The position numbers and the translations under genes were made by a program. From assembly GCF_050947875.1 (NCBI RefSeq), contig NC_134569.1, forward strand, positions 204,966,127-205,030,126: 64,000 nt of DNA, given 5' to 3'. The stretch's first letter is position 1. Each line of letters opens with the position of its first letter. Origin of the DNA: Dermacentor variabilis. Taxonomy: Eukaryota > Arthropoda > Arachnida > Ixodida > Ixodidae. The notes under the pieces are model-generated. The model was not told the DNA's origin. It did not search any database and saw only the letters and a program-made list of their open reading frames with translations. Shown here piece by piece: positions 43,201 to 54,400 of the stretch.

Positions 43201-46200
43201 TCATGCGCGATTTGCGCTGAAGAAATAAAAAATCGCTTGAGTCTGTTCGTGGAACATCCTCCCTACCTTCTCAAGCAGCTTCTCATGTTCACTGTTAAAC
43301 CGTCTCACTTCAAGCTCGTGTTTTTTCTCCTCTAAGTCCAACCTGCGCTCCTCTAGAGCGAGACGCCGCGCTTCATTTTCAATTTTTTGTTTTTCAATTT
43401 CTTGCGCTTTTATGCGTAACTCATAGTCGTTTTTTTCTCGCATAGTTAGCAGCTGAAGCCCGATGCTCTGTAACCCTCGGGTTCCTGCAAAAACAGACAA
43501 GCAGTTTTTTATCAACCTTACATTCAGTTGAGCTTCTCCAGTGGAGCAAAGTAGTCACAAATGCATGTTTCTACCAGACCTAGTCAGTTGACATGTGACA
43601 TTCGCGGGTAACCGGGACTTTGTATACAGAACGGGTACCACAATATGTATACGTTGTATCAAAAATAAAAAGGACTGTTGCGAGGACAGTAAACAGTTTA
43701 TAACCCCTGTGTTTCTGCTTATGTGCCATTTTTGTTTTGTACGTCTAACAGAGTTCCTCTTGCAATGTAGCCTATCTACTAACTGGCAGAATAATAATGA
43801 AGACATCATTTGTTTCGGTGGGTTTTTGGGGTCCTATACACGCCAGATTGCAAAGTACATGCGGAAAGAGAAGTTTCTTGACCGTGTGAAAGACAATGAC
43901 GATTGCGTTTTTTTTTATCCACCATTCATGTCAAGACCACAATGGGGCAGGAAAAAGAGAAACGCGCGTTCGGCGATCGGCGGTATGTTAGAGCAATGTG
44001 ACTTCTAAAAAAGTATAGTGAATATGTTCAATCTGAGCGACACAAAGATTTTTGTGCCGATGGCGCACTGAATGAAAAATTCACGGGTGGTGTTTAATTA
44101 TGATTACATATATCCTGCGATACCATCATGAGACATGCTAGGTTGTAGCTGCCCTGGCAATACATAATTAGCCTTGATAGTCAAATTATTAGCCTATTTA
44201 GCCTATATAATTAATTATATCCTCACTAATTATATGGTATATTACAGATTAATGAAGCGGTGCATAGGAGTCATCATATAACTCCTGGTACAGTGGTGCA
44301 TTGCGACCAATAAATAATTCTGCCGTCACCTGCCAAGGTGATCTACACTTGTCAAGTTCTGGTACAACCGCACATCAAACTATCATACAACGGCGTTTCA
44401 ACTCAGCGAATCCTTAGTGTTTGCGCAGTTAAAATACTACTCTAGTACTACCTCTAGTGGTGACGGGAAGAACTTGTCGCCTAGCTGCAGGCTGGCGCTC
44501 TCCTCCTTGGGTCCGTTCCATTTCTGGGCTGGGGCTGTGTTCGCCCGGCGGGGATGTGTTGCCGCTCTGGACTGACATTTGCAGAGTGCTGGTTATGGAC
44601 TTGTCTCTGCACATGTTGCTCAGAACGGTCGCCACTAGTAGCAGCAGCTCCAGCAGCCGAGGTCTCTCGAGAATCCGGCTCGTACATATTGAGGAGCAGC
44701 TGAGCAGCCGGGGATTCTGGTTCTCACGTGTAAAGAAAGGTAGACACAAAAATGTAGCAGCCTTCCTAGGAGCCGCTTTTCATGCGCACAGATAAGTAAT
44801 GTATATCGTCTGTTAATTTTTACAAACCTCAGAATTTGCACAATTAAGTGAGCCCACATTAAAATCAGCGTTATTATGGTTGGCAATCGTCGCCCTTCAC
44901 TTTGCGAACTCATGACGTTGTGGTTTAATTTCAGTTATTAAGCATGCTAAGTTCCCTTCAATGGGACCCACGGAACTAAATTTTTTATCGAATGTAAGTC
45001 CTACGCTGAAGCCTGGCCCGGATCTAAGTGTTCAAGGCCAAGCCCGTCCCGGGCGCGTCTTCTCAGTAAAGTATCAGGCAAATCGATCATATGACCAAAT
45101 AGATCTCTATCATGTGAATCAGGAACTCCCGCCAAAGAGCTCCAGTCGCAGTAACGCTTGGAGAATTTTAATGCAAAATGAAGTGATGAGGCGTGTTCAC
45201 TGGGTCGAATTTTTGAATAGCTATCTAGCGGGCGCTCACACATAACCTACAATTGGTAAAATTTCCTTGAAGCCAGTGGTATACCTTTTTTTTAATGAAC
45301 ACAATTTAACTGATCAAGTGCACAGCTGAACTCAGCGCCTTTCAATAGAGACTAAAAATAAAAAGGGAATCGACCTCGGCTGCATTAGCAAGGAGCAACA
45401 CGTGAGTGCGGCTTTTCATTCCTGCTGCTGCATCACGAGAAATGTATTTTTTTTATCACTCATCCGAGGCCGGCCGCGCGGCACTGACGGTGATCGCCTC
45501 GGTTTAGAAAGACTGCATAAGATTTCTCTCATTTCGCGTCAATTGCATTTCGATGTGTGTGCTGTATTATTTACGAGCCATTCTCGACAGTGCGCGCGCT
45601 GAAAAATTCAACGCAGTTTGATTTGCCAATTATTGCGCGGGTTATGTTTGGAGGCTCACAGCCAAAGCAACACAACAATAAGAACGTTCACAGTAATGAT
45701 CAGTGAAGTGAGCTCTAAATACTTTCAATATGACAGGCTGAGGCACTCGACTGCTCTGACTCATCGGACTTATTTACGGTGCATAGAATACCCGCAACAA
45801 TTACCACTCATAAGCGCTTTTATATTGCAGCAGAGAAAATCAAAAGCTACAACATACAAGGTTAGAGGCACACATGGTAATACTTACCATGCCTTGATTC
45901 ATTTTCGCAACTTCAGTCGGCAGCCCCGCTCGGATTACTGCTGCAGCCAGTCGCTTCCTGCATCAACATCGCACCTTCCCGTGGATCCGTCAGGGACACG
46001 GAAGCTGAAGACTCGGGTGTTGCGGGCCGTTTTCTCTTCATAGTGCCCCCACTTCTTGGGGTTATCCTCGGCTCGTAATTGATTGTCCGCACATAGTCCG
46101 AGAGGTCTTGAAGAATTTGTTTCTTCTCCGCGTATTGCTCTTCTGTACCAGACCTGATTAATGTGAAAAGAGCATGCACGTCAATTAACGACTGCCTATC

Positions 46201-46530
46201 AGTGTGCCCGGCGTTTTAGTTGTGCAGAAATAAAACTCACCTTTTAAGGTTCTTGGCGTCCTGCTGTCGCCAGAATCCGATTAGTAAATCCACGCGGTCT
46301 TTTGCTCCACGCAGCGTAAGTTGGCAGCCCACCGCGTGGTTCACGATGCGCACAACTTCGATCCATTTATGGTCATCTCCAAACGGTCTCGTCGCTGCCA
46401 CCTCACGCAAAAGACTCAAGTCTTCCTCAGCTGTGAAACATCTCCTGGCTTTCTTAACTTGTAAACGGGCCTGAGCTGTGGTCGCCGTCGACAACGCAGC
46501 AGCGCCGGCGCTTGTGTTGACGGCTGCCAT
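43201..46530 (-). CDS. Myb/SANT-like DNA-binding partner protein of Harbinger
   Basis: Exon 1 (46530-46241) starts MAAVNTSAG and contains the trihelix: FTAEEDLSLLREVAATRPFG, KWIEVVRIVNHAVGC, AKDRVDLLIGFWRQQD. The donor is GTGAGT. Exon 2 starts at 46153 and continues in phase RSGTEEQYAEKKQILQDLS and RITPRSGGTMKRKRPATPES; its end is either at a GTGCGA donor near 45974 or further on. A middle exon at about 44722-44452 (HSPSPEMERTQGGERQPAAR) is likely but its frame is uncertain. The last exon (43484-43201) is a charged coiled coil (KIENEARRLALEERRLDLEE) ending in FSANRA and a stop. In known Harbinger systems this protein binds transposon ends and brings the transposase into the nucleus. The middle part needs transcript evidence. 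Confidence 0.7.
43224..43229 (+). terminator. Polyadenylation signal of the transposase gene
   Basis: AATAAA on the plus strand, 112 bases past the transposase stop. It lies within the last coding exon of the opposing Myb-like gene, so the two transcripts would overlap at their 3' ends. Confidence 0.55.
43485..44451. other. Intron of the Myb-like gene
   Basis: AT-rich. A 137-codon plus-strand frame (43595-44008) is present without recognisable domain and is not called. It might contain a small exon I cannot identify. Confidence 0.4.
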
Positions 46531-46679
46531 CTTGAATACACATACACGCCCGCGCGCTTTTACGCACGCTCGCGCGCTGCCTACTGCTCCGCTGGAGAGG
46601 GCTTCCGAGCGGGTGTAAGCTGCGCTCCGTAAAAACGCTGGCCGGCCCAGCGACGTGCGCATGCGCAGTGGCGTCTGCG

Positions 46680-46725
46680 CTCGTCCGCTCCGCTCCGCTG
46701 GCCGTAAAAACGCTCAAGCTAAAAC
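46680..46725 (-). repeat. Right terminal inverted repeat of the Harbinger element
   Basis: Reverse complement matches the left repeat as described there. Internal to it, CGTAAAAACGCT occurs again near 46627-46638 and GCGCTTTTACGC near 46555, consistent with sub-terminal transposase-binding repeats. Confidence 0.85.
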
Positions 46726-47396
46726 TCACTAATTGCTGGTGTCTGCTTGCTTTGGAGGTTCAGAATAGTTTAAATGGGCTTAAGCCTGATCGCACTAGGT
46801 CGACAACGCCAGTTTTGGTCTGCTGACTTCCTGCAACGTGCCGAGGGCTGTGTTAGCAGGGGTTGAGTCAAGGCCCCCGTGATAACGCAGCTGTCAAGTT
46901 TTTGCGGCTGCATTCTACATGTGCTGCTTGCTTTATTTTAAAGCGAAAGCATTACTGGCCGCGAACTTGCGATTTTGCCGTGGCCAGGCTCAGAGGTTCC
47001 TTGTCACACCGTGTTCCTCGTCGTGTTCGCCTCTGCTCGCTTCGCCAGCTGCGTTGCATGCCTGATAACATGTCGGAGGATCGAAAAGGAGAGCTTGCGT
47101 GCGCCGCAACCACACTTGAGGCGGCAGTATGGATGGCGACAATTCTGATAAGCAGGAGGAGGCCTGCAATCGACATCGGAATGAGATGAAGAGGAAATGA
47201 ATCGCCCAGGAAACAGACGAACAGCACACCGAACGACTGGCTAAGCGCCGCAACCTAGCTAGACAACCAGACTAACCTGGACTTGCAATCAAGATTACCC
47301 TAGCCTAACCCTGCTATGCCTTAGCTTTTGCTACTTATATCGTGGCATAGCCGAGCTAAGCCACTGCCAATTTTTAACTTATTCTCAACAACAATC
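46726..47396. other. Spacer between Harbinger and gypsy elements
   Basis: A short plus-strand segment around 47200-47270 reads EQHTERLAKRRNLARQ, a charged stretch that might be a relic of some coding element, but it is too short to assign. Nothing else recognised. Confidence 0.3.
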
Positions 47397-47590
47397 TAGT
47401 AGCCATCGTCATCTTCCTCCCTCATCATTTATATATGACGTGCTCCGAGATTAGAAGGAAATGAAAGCAGAATTAAAAAGTGAGCTTCTTCGGCTAATGC
47501 CATTGGTCCAAATGGTTCTCAGGTCTTCCGCTCGCCGTCTTACACATGGTTGTAGTGGACCTAACCTCGGTCTCTATAAGGTGGTGACCT
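47397..47590 (+). repeat. 5' LTR of the gypsy element
   Basis: Aligned by eye with 49665-49870. It ends near GGTCTCTATAAGG, followed by the primer-binding-like TGGTGACCTGGAC. The exact start is uncertain by several bases. Confidence 0.65.
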
Positions 47591-47649
47591 GGACATAAAT
47601 GTATGGCGAGCACGACAACATGAACAAGGCCACGAACAAGATATGAACC

Positions 47650-48480
47650 AGCGCAGAGGGCCCCGCCGCGGTGCAGATTCACCTGCCCTCTTTATGGCCA
47701 CAAAATCCTGCAGCCTGGCTTACTCAGGCGGGGCGCATCTTTGACCATCGGCGTATTACCTCATAGCACGTGAGGTTCCTCCACGCTGTCTCAGCACTAT
47801 CTACACAGGTGGCTGAGGAATTCCAAGATGTTGCGTACATACCCCACGACACCACCCCCCATGACCACTTCAGAACGACAGTGCTGCAAGGCAAGTCCAC
47901 GTCTGTACGCAGGCGCCTCCAGCAGCTTCTCAAGGAAGAGCTCGTCGACCATTGTATGCAGCGGCTTCTCAGTGACTGTAGGCTGGCCACAAACAGCCTG
48001 CTGCTGCGTGACCTGTTCCTTGAGTGCCCGCCGCATAGTCTGGTGGTTTCCTTGGCCAACACACCAGAAGACATGTCCCTCCACAACCTTGCAGAGCTGG
48101 CCGACCGCATCACTGACTATTCAGCTAGAGGTACCGTGGCAACAACGAGCGTTCAGCTGCTGCTCCTCGAAGATCGGCAGTGTCGCCTTGAGCAAATGAT
48201 TGACAAACTTGCCAAGACCATTACTGCACTATGGTCCGCGCCCGAACGTTGTCGGCATGACTGCGATTGCCGTTCCAGATCCCTTTCCCGGTGCAGCTCA
48301 CATTCTGGCCCTTGTTGCAGCACATACTGCTGGTATAACAACAAATTAGGTGCCAGTGCACGTCAGTGCTGTTCCACTTGCAGCTGGCAGAGAAACATGC
48401 CGCAGTCACTGATGGCGGTCGGTGACTCTTGCCGTACAACAAGCCGCCTGTTCTTCAGCACTGACAGGATTGCCAAATGA
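47650..48480 (+). pseudogene. gypsy gag
   Basis: Gag-type reading begins around 47655 in another frame (WPQNPAAWLTQAGRIFDHR) and continues at 47770 as RFLHAVSALSTQVAEEFQDV, KSTSVRRRLQQLLKEELVDH, LFLECPPHSLVVSLANTPED and LHNLAELADRITDY. This succession is the capsid fold region of Ty3/gypsy gag (Mag-like lineage). The frame break at its start and the lack of a clear zinc knuckle show decay. Gag would normally package the element's RNA in cytoplasmic particles. Confidence 0.75.
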
Positions 48481-48483
48481 TTT

Positions 48484-49650
48484 CTCATGGACACAGGTGC
48501 AGTGGTCAGCATCGTTCCTGCCACGCGACTAGATCGCCAGCGTGCAAGAAAACGTGCCCCTTCAACGAGCCAACTGCTCGTCGACACATATGGCCAGCGA
48601 CCTCTTGTCATTGACTTGGGTCTGCGACACACCCTCCGATAGATGTTCATTGTTGCAGATGTAGGTATGGCCATATTGGGCATGGGTTCTCTGACCTCTG
48701 TGTTCGTCAACTCATGGATACAACTAGGATGTCTATACAAGGCATCTTCGCACCTGTGATATCAACCACTAGAACGGTTTCGCAAGTATCATCTGCATTC
48801 ACCTCAATTCTCTCCGACTTCCCATCCATTACACAACCTTCTAATGTTAAGCTGCAAGTATGTCACAACGTCGTGCATCATGTTGTCACTACAGGCACCC
48901 CAGTACTCTGCCGACCCAGACACCTCGCTGGTGACCGCCTTGCCATCGCAATGAGAGAATTCAACCACATGCTGCAACTGGGTATCATCCGTCCTTCATT
49001 GAGCTATTGGTCTTCAGCTCTCTACATGGTACCATAGCGTGACGCAGGGGATTGGCACCCGTGCGGCGACTACCCTGTGCTCAAGGCGTGCACCGTCCCT
49101 GCTAACTATCCAGTCTCTCAAATTCATTACATTGCAGCGAACCTAGCTGGAATGGTAATATTCAGCAAGATAGATTTGGTGAAGGCCATAAAATCCCTAT
49201 CAGGCCAATGGACATCCCAAAGATTGCAATTTTGACTCCACTCGGGCTTTTCAAGTATGTCTCCATACTGTTCGGAGTGAGAAACGCTGCTCAGACGTTC
49301 CAGAGGTTTATCAGCGAGGTAACCCAGGGACTCCCCTTCGTCTTCGCATGCCTCGATGACCTCCTGGTGGCTATTCCCCTGAGCAGCATAGCAACCATAG
49401 CACCTGCGGTTTTCTCAGCTCCAAGAATACAGCTTTCTCATCAGCCCCGCAAAGTGTGTCTGGTGCACACGACATTTTCTCTGACACCGCGTGGCTCCTA
49501 AAGGAATCGGACCGTTAGAAAAGACAGTTCATGCCTTCTTGCCAACGTCACTACAGAAGCTCCGCGAGTTCCTTGGGCTGCTCAACTTCCACCATTGCTT
49601 TCTTCCCAACATTGCCCGACTCTTGGGCACCACTGCTCTTCTCCTAAAAG
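48484..49650 (+). pseudogene. gypsy protease and reverse transcriptase, frame-broken
   Basis: Protease: FLMDTGAVVSIVPATRLD (catalytic DTGA kept) near 48484. RT: PVLCRPRHLAGDRLAIAMRE and LQLGIIRPSLSYWSSALYMV near 48900-49035, DIPKIAILTPLGLFKYVS and FGVRNAAQTFQRFI (49208-49310), then FACLDDLLVAI with the catalytic box reading CLDD in place of YLDD. LREFLGLLNFHHCFLPNIA follows near 49560. Stops at several points prevent translation. Confidence 0.8.
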
Positions 49651-49664
49651 GGGGGAGTGCTCAA

Positions 49665-49870
49665 GCAGCCATTGTCATCTTCGCCGCATTTTATATATGG
49701 CACACTCCGGCGTGTGTGTGTCTCATGCCTCATGATGCGAGATTAGAAGGAAATAGAACAAATAAGAGCTTCTGTGGCTCCTGCCATATCAGTCCAAACG
49801 GTTCTCAGGTCTTTTACTTGCCAATTTGCTCATTGTTGTATTGGACCTAACCTCAATCCCTATAAACACA
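49665..49870 (+). repeat. 3' LTR of the gypsy element
   Basis: Shares the motifs of the 5' LTR, with a GCGTGTGTGTGTC insertion, and ends CCCTATAAACA. It starts immediately after the RT tail. Confidence 0.65.
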
Positions 49871-49989
49871 TTTAGCATATTCGCAGCAAGAAACAGAGGG
49901 CACAAGAACTTGAATGCCAAGTCATCCGAGCAGTGCATTTGTTCACACTGCAGGTATGGCCACCGTTGCTTAATCGCTTCCAGCGTCAT

Positions 49990-50780
49990 GAAACTGCACA
50001 GCCCTGATACGAAATAATGATGAAATATTGCAAGACATGCTAATTTGCAAATACGAGCACCATTACATCAGACTTACCATGACGTGCTGCATTATCAGAG
50101 TGATTGGCAGCTTGAAACAATCTTGGTATGAGAAGGCACTATGCCTCCTCATACACGCACAGAAACCAAGAAGCATGTGTGGCCATCCTGACGACTAAGC
50201 ACCTAAGAACCACCATACCTTCAGTGACTGTGGCATCAACCATGTTTTTATCGAGATTGTGCCTAGAGACTGTGGTGATCCCAGCCTCAGCGTCCTCAAC
50301 ATCTACACCTCTCCTTCAACCGACTGGATCAACTTCAACCGACTGGATCGCCAAACCGAACAGCTAACAGGCTGTAATGGACAACTCATCCCAGGTGGGT
50401 TCCATGCCATGCATGCAGCATGGGGCTTGCAATGTGTGGGGCTGCACCAGAAGTACGACCAAAGGCACGTCATACAGCAGCATCAACTCACCATCATCAC
50501 TGATTTGCAACACCCTACAAGAGTGGGCAACAGCATGAATTGAGACATGCGTCTTGGCAAAGCACTAACTTGCCGATTCCCGCAAGCCGAATGGTGCAAC
50601 ACAAACTTCCCACGTCGAAGAAGCTGCACCACCAAGCTAACAGACTGGACGGGCTTCAGACAAGATTATCTGACTACTGGTCTTATCACGATCGAAGGCT
50701 TTGAGGAATGGCCAACTCCAAAAACATAGCACTCACCACAAACAACCAACTATTGATCCACACATCCTGCACCTTTGGAA
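49990..50780 (+). pseudogene. LINE endonuclease domain, decayed
   Basis: Readable motifs, in shifting frames: SDWQLETILV, FIEIVPRDCGDPSLSVLNIY, GGFHAMHAAWG (normally GDFNAPHPAWG, the key endonuclease motif with Asp-Phe-Asn) and LTIITDLQHPTRVGNS. After it come KLTDWTGFRQD and PTIDPHILHLWK, which in this family link endonuclease to RT. The Asp of GDFN reads as Gly, so the nuclease is inactive. Confidence 0.7.
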
Positions 50781-50783
50781 ACC

Positions 50784-50870
50784 TGTTGTGAACAGAAGAA
50801 AAAGTGTGCCAGAACCACGTGGGTGCAAATCAGAGTTGCACCGAGCAACTGTAACCAACAGGCGTGCAGT
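50784..50870 (+). repeat. 5' LTR-like end of the BEL/Pao-like element
   Basis: TGTTGTGAACAGAAG ... GAGTTGCACCGAGCAACTGT AACCAACAGG. The inner AGTTGCaCCGaGCAACT is itself a short inverted repeat. Boundaries are approximate. Confidence 0.55.
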
Positions 50871-50986
50871 CGCTGTGCGCGTTATACTATAGTGCCGTGA
50901 AACCAAAAACGAAACTGCCGTACACACAACCGATCATGGACCGACTACACCGTCAGCGCAACGTCATTTGAAGCACCGCTACCCGA

Positions 50987-51661
50987 GTGGTTGCCGCCAC
51001 AACGGAAGCCTTGCAAAAAACCAAACTGATGCCTACCAACTTGCAAGTGCTTTTAAACGAATTCAGTCACAAGGGCCGTTGCCTCGCTGAAATTAACAGC
51101 CAAATAGAAGAGCTCATGACCGATGAATACGGAGCTGAATTCACCGAAGCACTTAATTACAATGAGAAGATTTGTCAAACCATGATCCGAATTGATTTTT
51201 GTCTCGATTCCTGCGCCGACATTGGATCACTATTGACTGCCACCACCCCTTTGTGAGGAAAGCATGGAAATTTACCATCACCGTCTAAGCAGCTTTAGGA
51301 ACTGCAGCCCCGAATACAAATTACTAACAAAGTTGAGGCCTTCTACAGTCTTCAACGACAAAAAATGCAACTGCTGCCACAGGGATGGCTATGTTACCGT
51401 TAAAAAAGACCACCAAATGTGGCTTTGCCTGCAGTTCACTTCACCACAGCACGAGCACTACTTTTCTGCCAAGGAAGACAACCACTACCTGTTGTCCAAT
51501 TCATACATTCAGCATGTCCTATTCACGACTCAGTCATTTGTGAAAGTGCCAACAGCTTCCACCTAATGACTAACATTCATAGACCTATTGCACCATTTCT
51601 TGTCAACTACACCGGCAAGTCCGCCACTGCCAGAAATGCCCAATTACTCCACATTAGATGA
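50987..51661 (+). pseudogene. Gag-like frames of the BEL/Pao-like element
   Basis: The first frame (50987-51256, no clear start) reads NLQVLLNEFSHKGRCLAEIN and SQIEELMTDEYGAEFTEALN, the helical N-terminal pattern of BEL/Pao gag. A second frame (51264-51566) has NCCHRDGYVTV but no full zinc knuckle. Between and after these are stops. Role in life: coat protein of the retrotransposon particle. The assignment is moderate; no pol confirms it. Confidence 0.5.
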
Positions 51662-52874
51662 CCAGTTAAAGTCGACCGAAAGTGTGCAACGGCTCTGGTA
51701 CTGTCGTGATCTACCGCATAGCACCGCACCAATCTACCAGAGAATGCCTTCATGACCTCTGCATTGACAACCAGGATGTTTTAGACGACCTGTTCTTTAT
51801 GAACAGATCAAAAACGAAGATGAAAACGATATGGTCGATCCCTCTATCATAGGAATCTGTAGAACACGAAAGTGAAACATGTCTTCACAGAAGCTGTTGC
51901 ATGTCTGCTTCGTGAACTCGTGGTCCGCTGCAGTCAAAGGCGATAATTTGCAGGCCGGTGACCATGTGGCAAGTTTGCTTGGCGCTCGCTGTCGTGCTGC
52001 CGAATTGCTTCAGCAAACGCACAACCATTTGGTCCGGCTCCGTAGTGTCTTAGGCAGCCAGTTGAGTTGCAACACGTTCAGCTTTAGGAAGGTGAGTGGC
52101 AGAGTTTGAAGCATGTGCACCAAACGCATTCTGCTTCACACTGGCCAGACCAAAGCGAGACTCGCCTGTTGACGCCGTTGCCTTTCTTTGCCACATAGCA
52201 CAGCAGTTTTCCTAGTTGGGGCCATCGCAAGCGAAGCAGTAGGTGGCATGGAAACACTGCTGATGTATGTTTAAGCTGCACTCCGTAGGTGACCAGGCGT
52301 TACAGGCTAACCAAACGCGAAAGACAAACCATGTGCGGAAACTGTGTTGTCATCTTAGCAGAAGGTCTACACGACATTGGAACCTACGCTGCGCTGAGAC
52401 TACCGAAGCGCTAACTATCGCCGCTTTTTAATGTCATGATGCAGTACTTCGCTTCACCGCTCCTAGATGGCGGCACCAGCCCTGTCAAGAGCGACCATAT
52501 TTTGTGCGTTCGTGCCGACGTCGCATCCATTACGGGAAGTTGAAGGTGCACCCCGCATAAAACAGTTTCGTGTTAAAAAGCTTGTCTGACAGATGCTCCG
52601 GTAGCCTGATTTCAGGGCTTCTGTTCCTGTCTGGTGGGACGCCTGCACCAACTGACGGCGCCACATCAGCCAGCGCATCAGGCTATTGTTGACCCAGAAT
52701 ACGACAACTAGAATGATTACGATTTGCACTAATTTGACCGCTGCCAGCTGGAGGATTTTACACGCAAGAAGGGGTTGCAAGTTTGTCCAGGTCGATGAGG
52801 TTCCGGAGAAGTTTAGAAGACAATGAGATGCTGCTGTCATTAACAACCTCGTCCATTTGCTCACGGACGGCAGT
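51662..52874. other. Interior of the BEL/Pao-like element, no gene recognised
   Basis: A 76-codon frame at 51879-52109 and a minus-strand 133-codon frame at 52463-52864 are open. The latter has one hydrophobic stretch (VKLVQIVIILVVVFWV). Neither matches a family I know. Confidence 0.35.
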
Positions 52875-52980
52875 GTGTTATGAATAGAAGTGCACTAGAA
52901 ACTGGAGCATGAGCCAGGGAAAACGGGGTTCGAATAAAGAAGTTGCACCGAGCAACTGTGACCAACAGATGCGCATTCGC
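52875..52980 (+). repeat. 3' LTR-like end of the BEL/Pao-like element
   Basis: TGTTATGAATAGAAG ... GTTCGAATAAAGAAGTTGCACCGAGCAACTGTGACC in direct orientation to the 5' copy; AATAAA at 52936-52941 would be its polyadenylation signal. Confidence 0.55.
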
Positions 52981-52989
52981 TTCATTCCT

Positions 52990-54400
52990 TTTAAAGACTG
53001 ACACAATCTTGCCTAAAGGTTGCATAGACAGAAATAAGTAAGACATCTGAAACTCTGGATCACAGCCCTTACTGCAGCCGCTGAAAAGTATGCCGATCAA
53101 CTCACACAAAAGAACTGGGGTCCGATGTGCAATGCTCTGCAAAGCACATTTAGCATGGCCAATGCATGGCACATTCTCTGGCACCTTCTCGATGGCACCC
53201 AAAACAAGCGGGAAAGCCAGATAACCATGAAGTGAATTCTTCACAACTAACCTGAAACCGGTGACTAGCACCTTCAAGATCGTAAAGACAAATACGTCAC
53301 AAATTTATGCACAACTGTTGAAGCCCCTCCAAAATGAGACAGTAGAGCAACCAATCACTTCATCTGAACTTATGCAAACTCTCAACAAACTTAATTGCAA
53401 CACAACTGGCCATGATCGAATCAGAAATAAGACCCTCTGGAACCTAGACAACTCCCTGCAGGCCCATACTCCACCGTCTTAATAAACATTGGAAAATGGG
53501 TAGCTTACCGGCAGAATGAAAGAATGCCCAAATCATATTAATTTCCAAACTGGGTAAAATGCTTTGTCTCGACAACCTATGCCCTATATCACTGACATTC
53601 TGTCTGGGAAAGCTCTTTGAGCACATTGTCCACAAAATAGTTCCACATCACATGCAGGACTAGCATCTCCTCCCAGAAATGATGTTTGCTTTCCGACCCA
53701 AGCTTTCCACCCAAGATATTATACTGCACCTGAAGGAAGAAATCCTCGACAATGTCACACCTGATAGTCCAAAAGCCGTTCTTGCCCGGAATAGTAACAT
53801 TCACACTAGAAGCGCTTGGAGCTCACAATACTGCCCAAGGATTTATCGAGGCTAACCTTCTTAAACAAAAGGAAAGACCCACCACTGGAAAACACATCCT
53901 TCAATAACTAGGATATCCCTTACACACTTATTAAGATCTCATCTTCTTATCTCCACAGTCAAATGCATATCTCACCCATCCCAAGAAACCCCACGTATCA
54001 TGGTGGTCAAAGACAAGCTAGGGCGCAAACCTTGACTTGCAAATGTGGAGCGCACCCCCAACACCCTCTGCGTGGATGTCACTACTCCACTCTCAGCGCA
54101 CAATATGAGCATAGCAGATGGCAAGGGAAAAAAATTGTTGCTGTCACGGTATGACATAGATCCATCGCTGAAGCAGAGGAGGTTTCCACTGCAGTAGCTC
54201 TAGTTTCTCAGCTGCAATGGGAGTGCATTATCTTTTTTTTGGACTCCCAAGCAGCATGCCACAACTATGCCAGTGGCAATATTTCTAACAAAGCTCACCA
54301 CATACTCTGCTCACTGCAAACACTAACCCCCTTTATCGCTTTATGGACTATGGGTCACAAGTCTGCATAGCAATCAGCAGGCACATGCCTGCACCTGAGC
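52990..54400 (+). pseudogene. LINE RT and RNase H after the BEL insertion
   Basis: Block order: EKYADQLTQKNWGPMCNALQ with MANAWHILWHLLDGTQ (about 53087-53205), TSSELMQTLNKLNCNTTGHD with LWNLDN (53355-53455), an RT segment PISLTFCLGKLFEHIV (about 53583) and MMFAFRPKLSTQDIILHLKE (about 53680), then RNase H: SIAEAEEVSTAVALVSQLQW and IIFFLDSQAACHNYASGNIS near 54160-54280. The catalytic FADD-type box was not found; a deletion near 53810-53950 may have removed it. Stops are frequent. Confidence 0.7.

Larger units (their letters stand above)
41443..46725. mobile_element. Apparently complete two-gene PIF/Harbinger element
   Basis: Terminal inverted repeats of about 45 bp bracket a transposase gene on the plus strand and a Myb/SANT-like gene on the minus strand, the standard two-gene Harbinger layout. 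Total length is about 5.28 kb. The left end lies 133 bp beyond the MULE gene's stop codon, so the insertion probably hit that gene's 3' UTR. The transposase frame is intact after splicing. I could not settle the target-site duplication from the flanks. Related helper-type sub-terminal repeats (CGTAAAAACGCT) occur near the right end. Confidence 0.85.
47397..49870 (+). mobile_element. Ty3/gypsy LTR retrotransposon, internally deleted
   Basis: Two diverged LTRs (about 47397-47590 and 49665-49870) share AGCC(A)T(C/T)GTCATCTTC, GAGATTAGAAGGAAAT, GGTTCTCAGGTCTT and GACCTAACCTC. A primer-binding-like TGGTGACC follows the first. Between them lie gag, a protease start and RT in order, but RT runs straight into the 3' LTR: RNase H and integrase are missing. 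LTR divergence and frame breaks show an old insertion. Confidence 0.8.
50783..53000 (+). mobile_element. BEL/Pao-like LTR element inserted in the LINE
   Basis: Both ends carry related short LTR-like sequences: TGTTGTGAACAGAAG at 50784 and TGTTATGAATAGAAG at 52875, each continuing to AGTTGCACCGAGCAACTGT then ACCAACAG. The inside starts with a helical gag-like frame (51000-51256). The LINE reading PHILHLWK before and EKYADQLTQKNWGP after belong to adjoining parts of the same LINE, supporting insertion. pol was not recognised, so the element is largely deleted or decayed. A flanking duplication was not resolved. Confidence 0.6.

Noticed and set aside
43595..44008. 137-codon plus-strand frame inside the Harbinger element
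   Set aside because: No homology recognised, lies in the intron of the Myb-like gene and has no partner exon.
47190..47275. Charged EQHTERLAKRRNLARQ segment as part of a helicase-type gene
   Set aside because: Too short and isolated to assign to any family.
52463..52864. Possible envelope-like frame with one membrane segment on the minus strand
   Set aside because: A single hydrophobic stretch in the strand opposite to the element; not enough to support an env gene.
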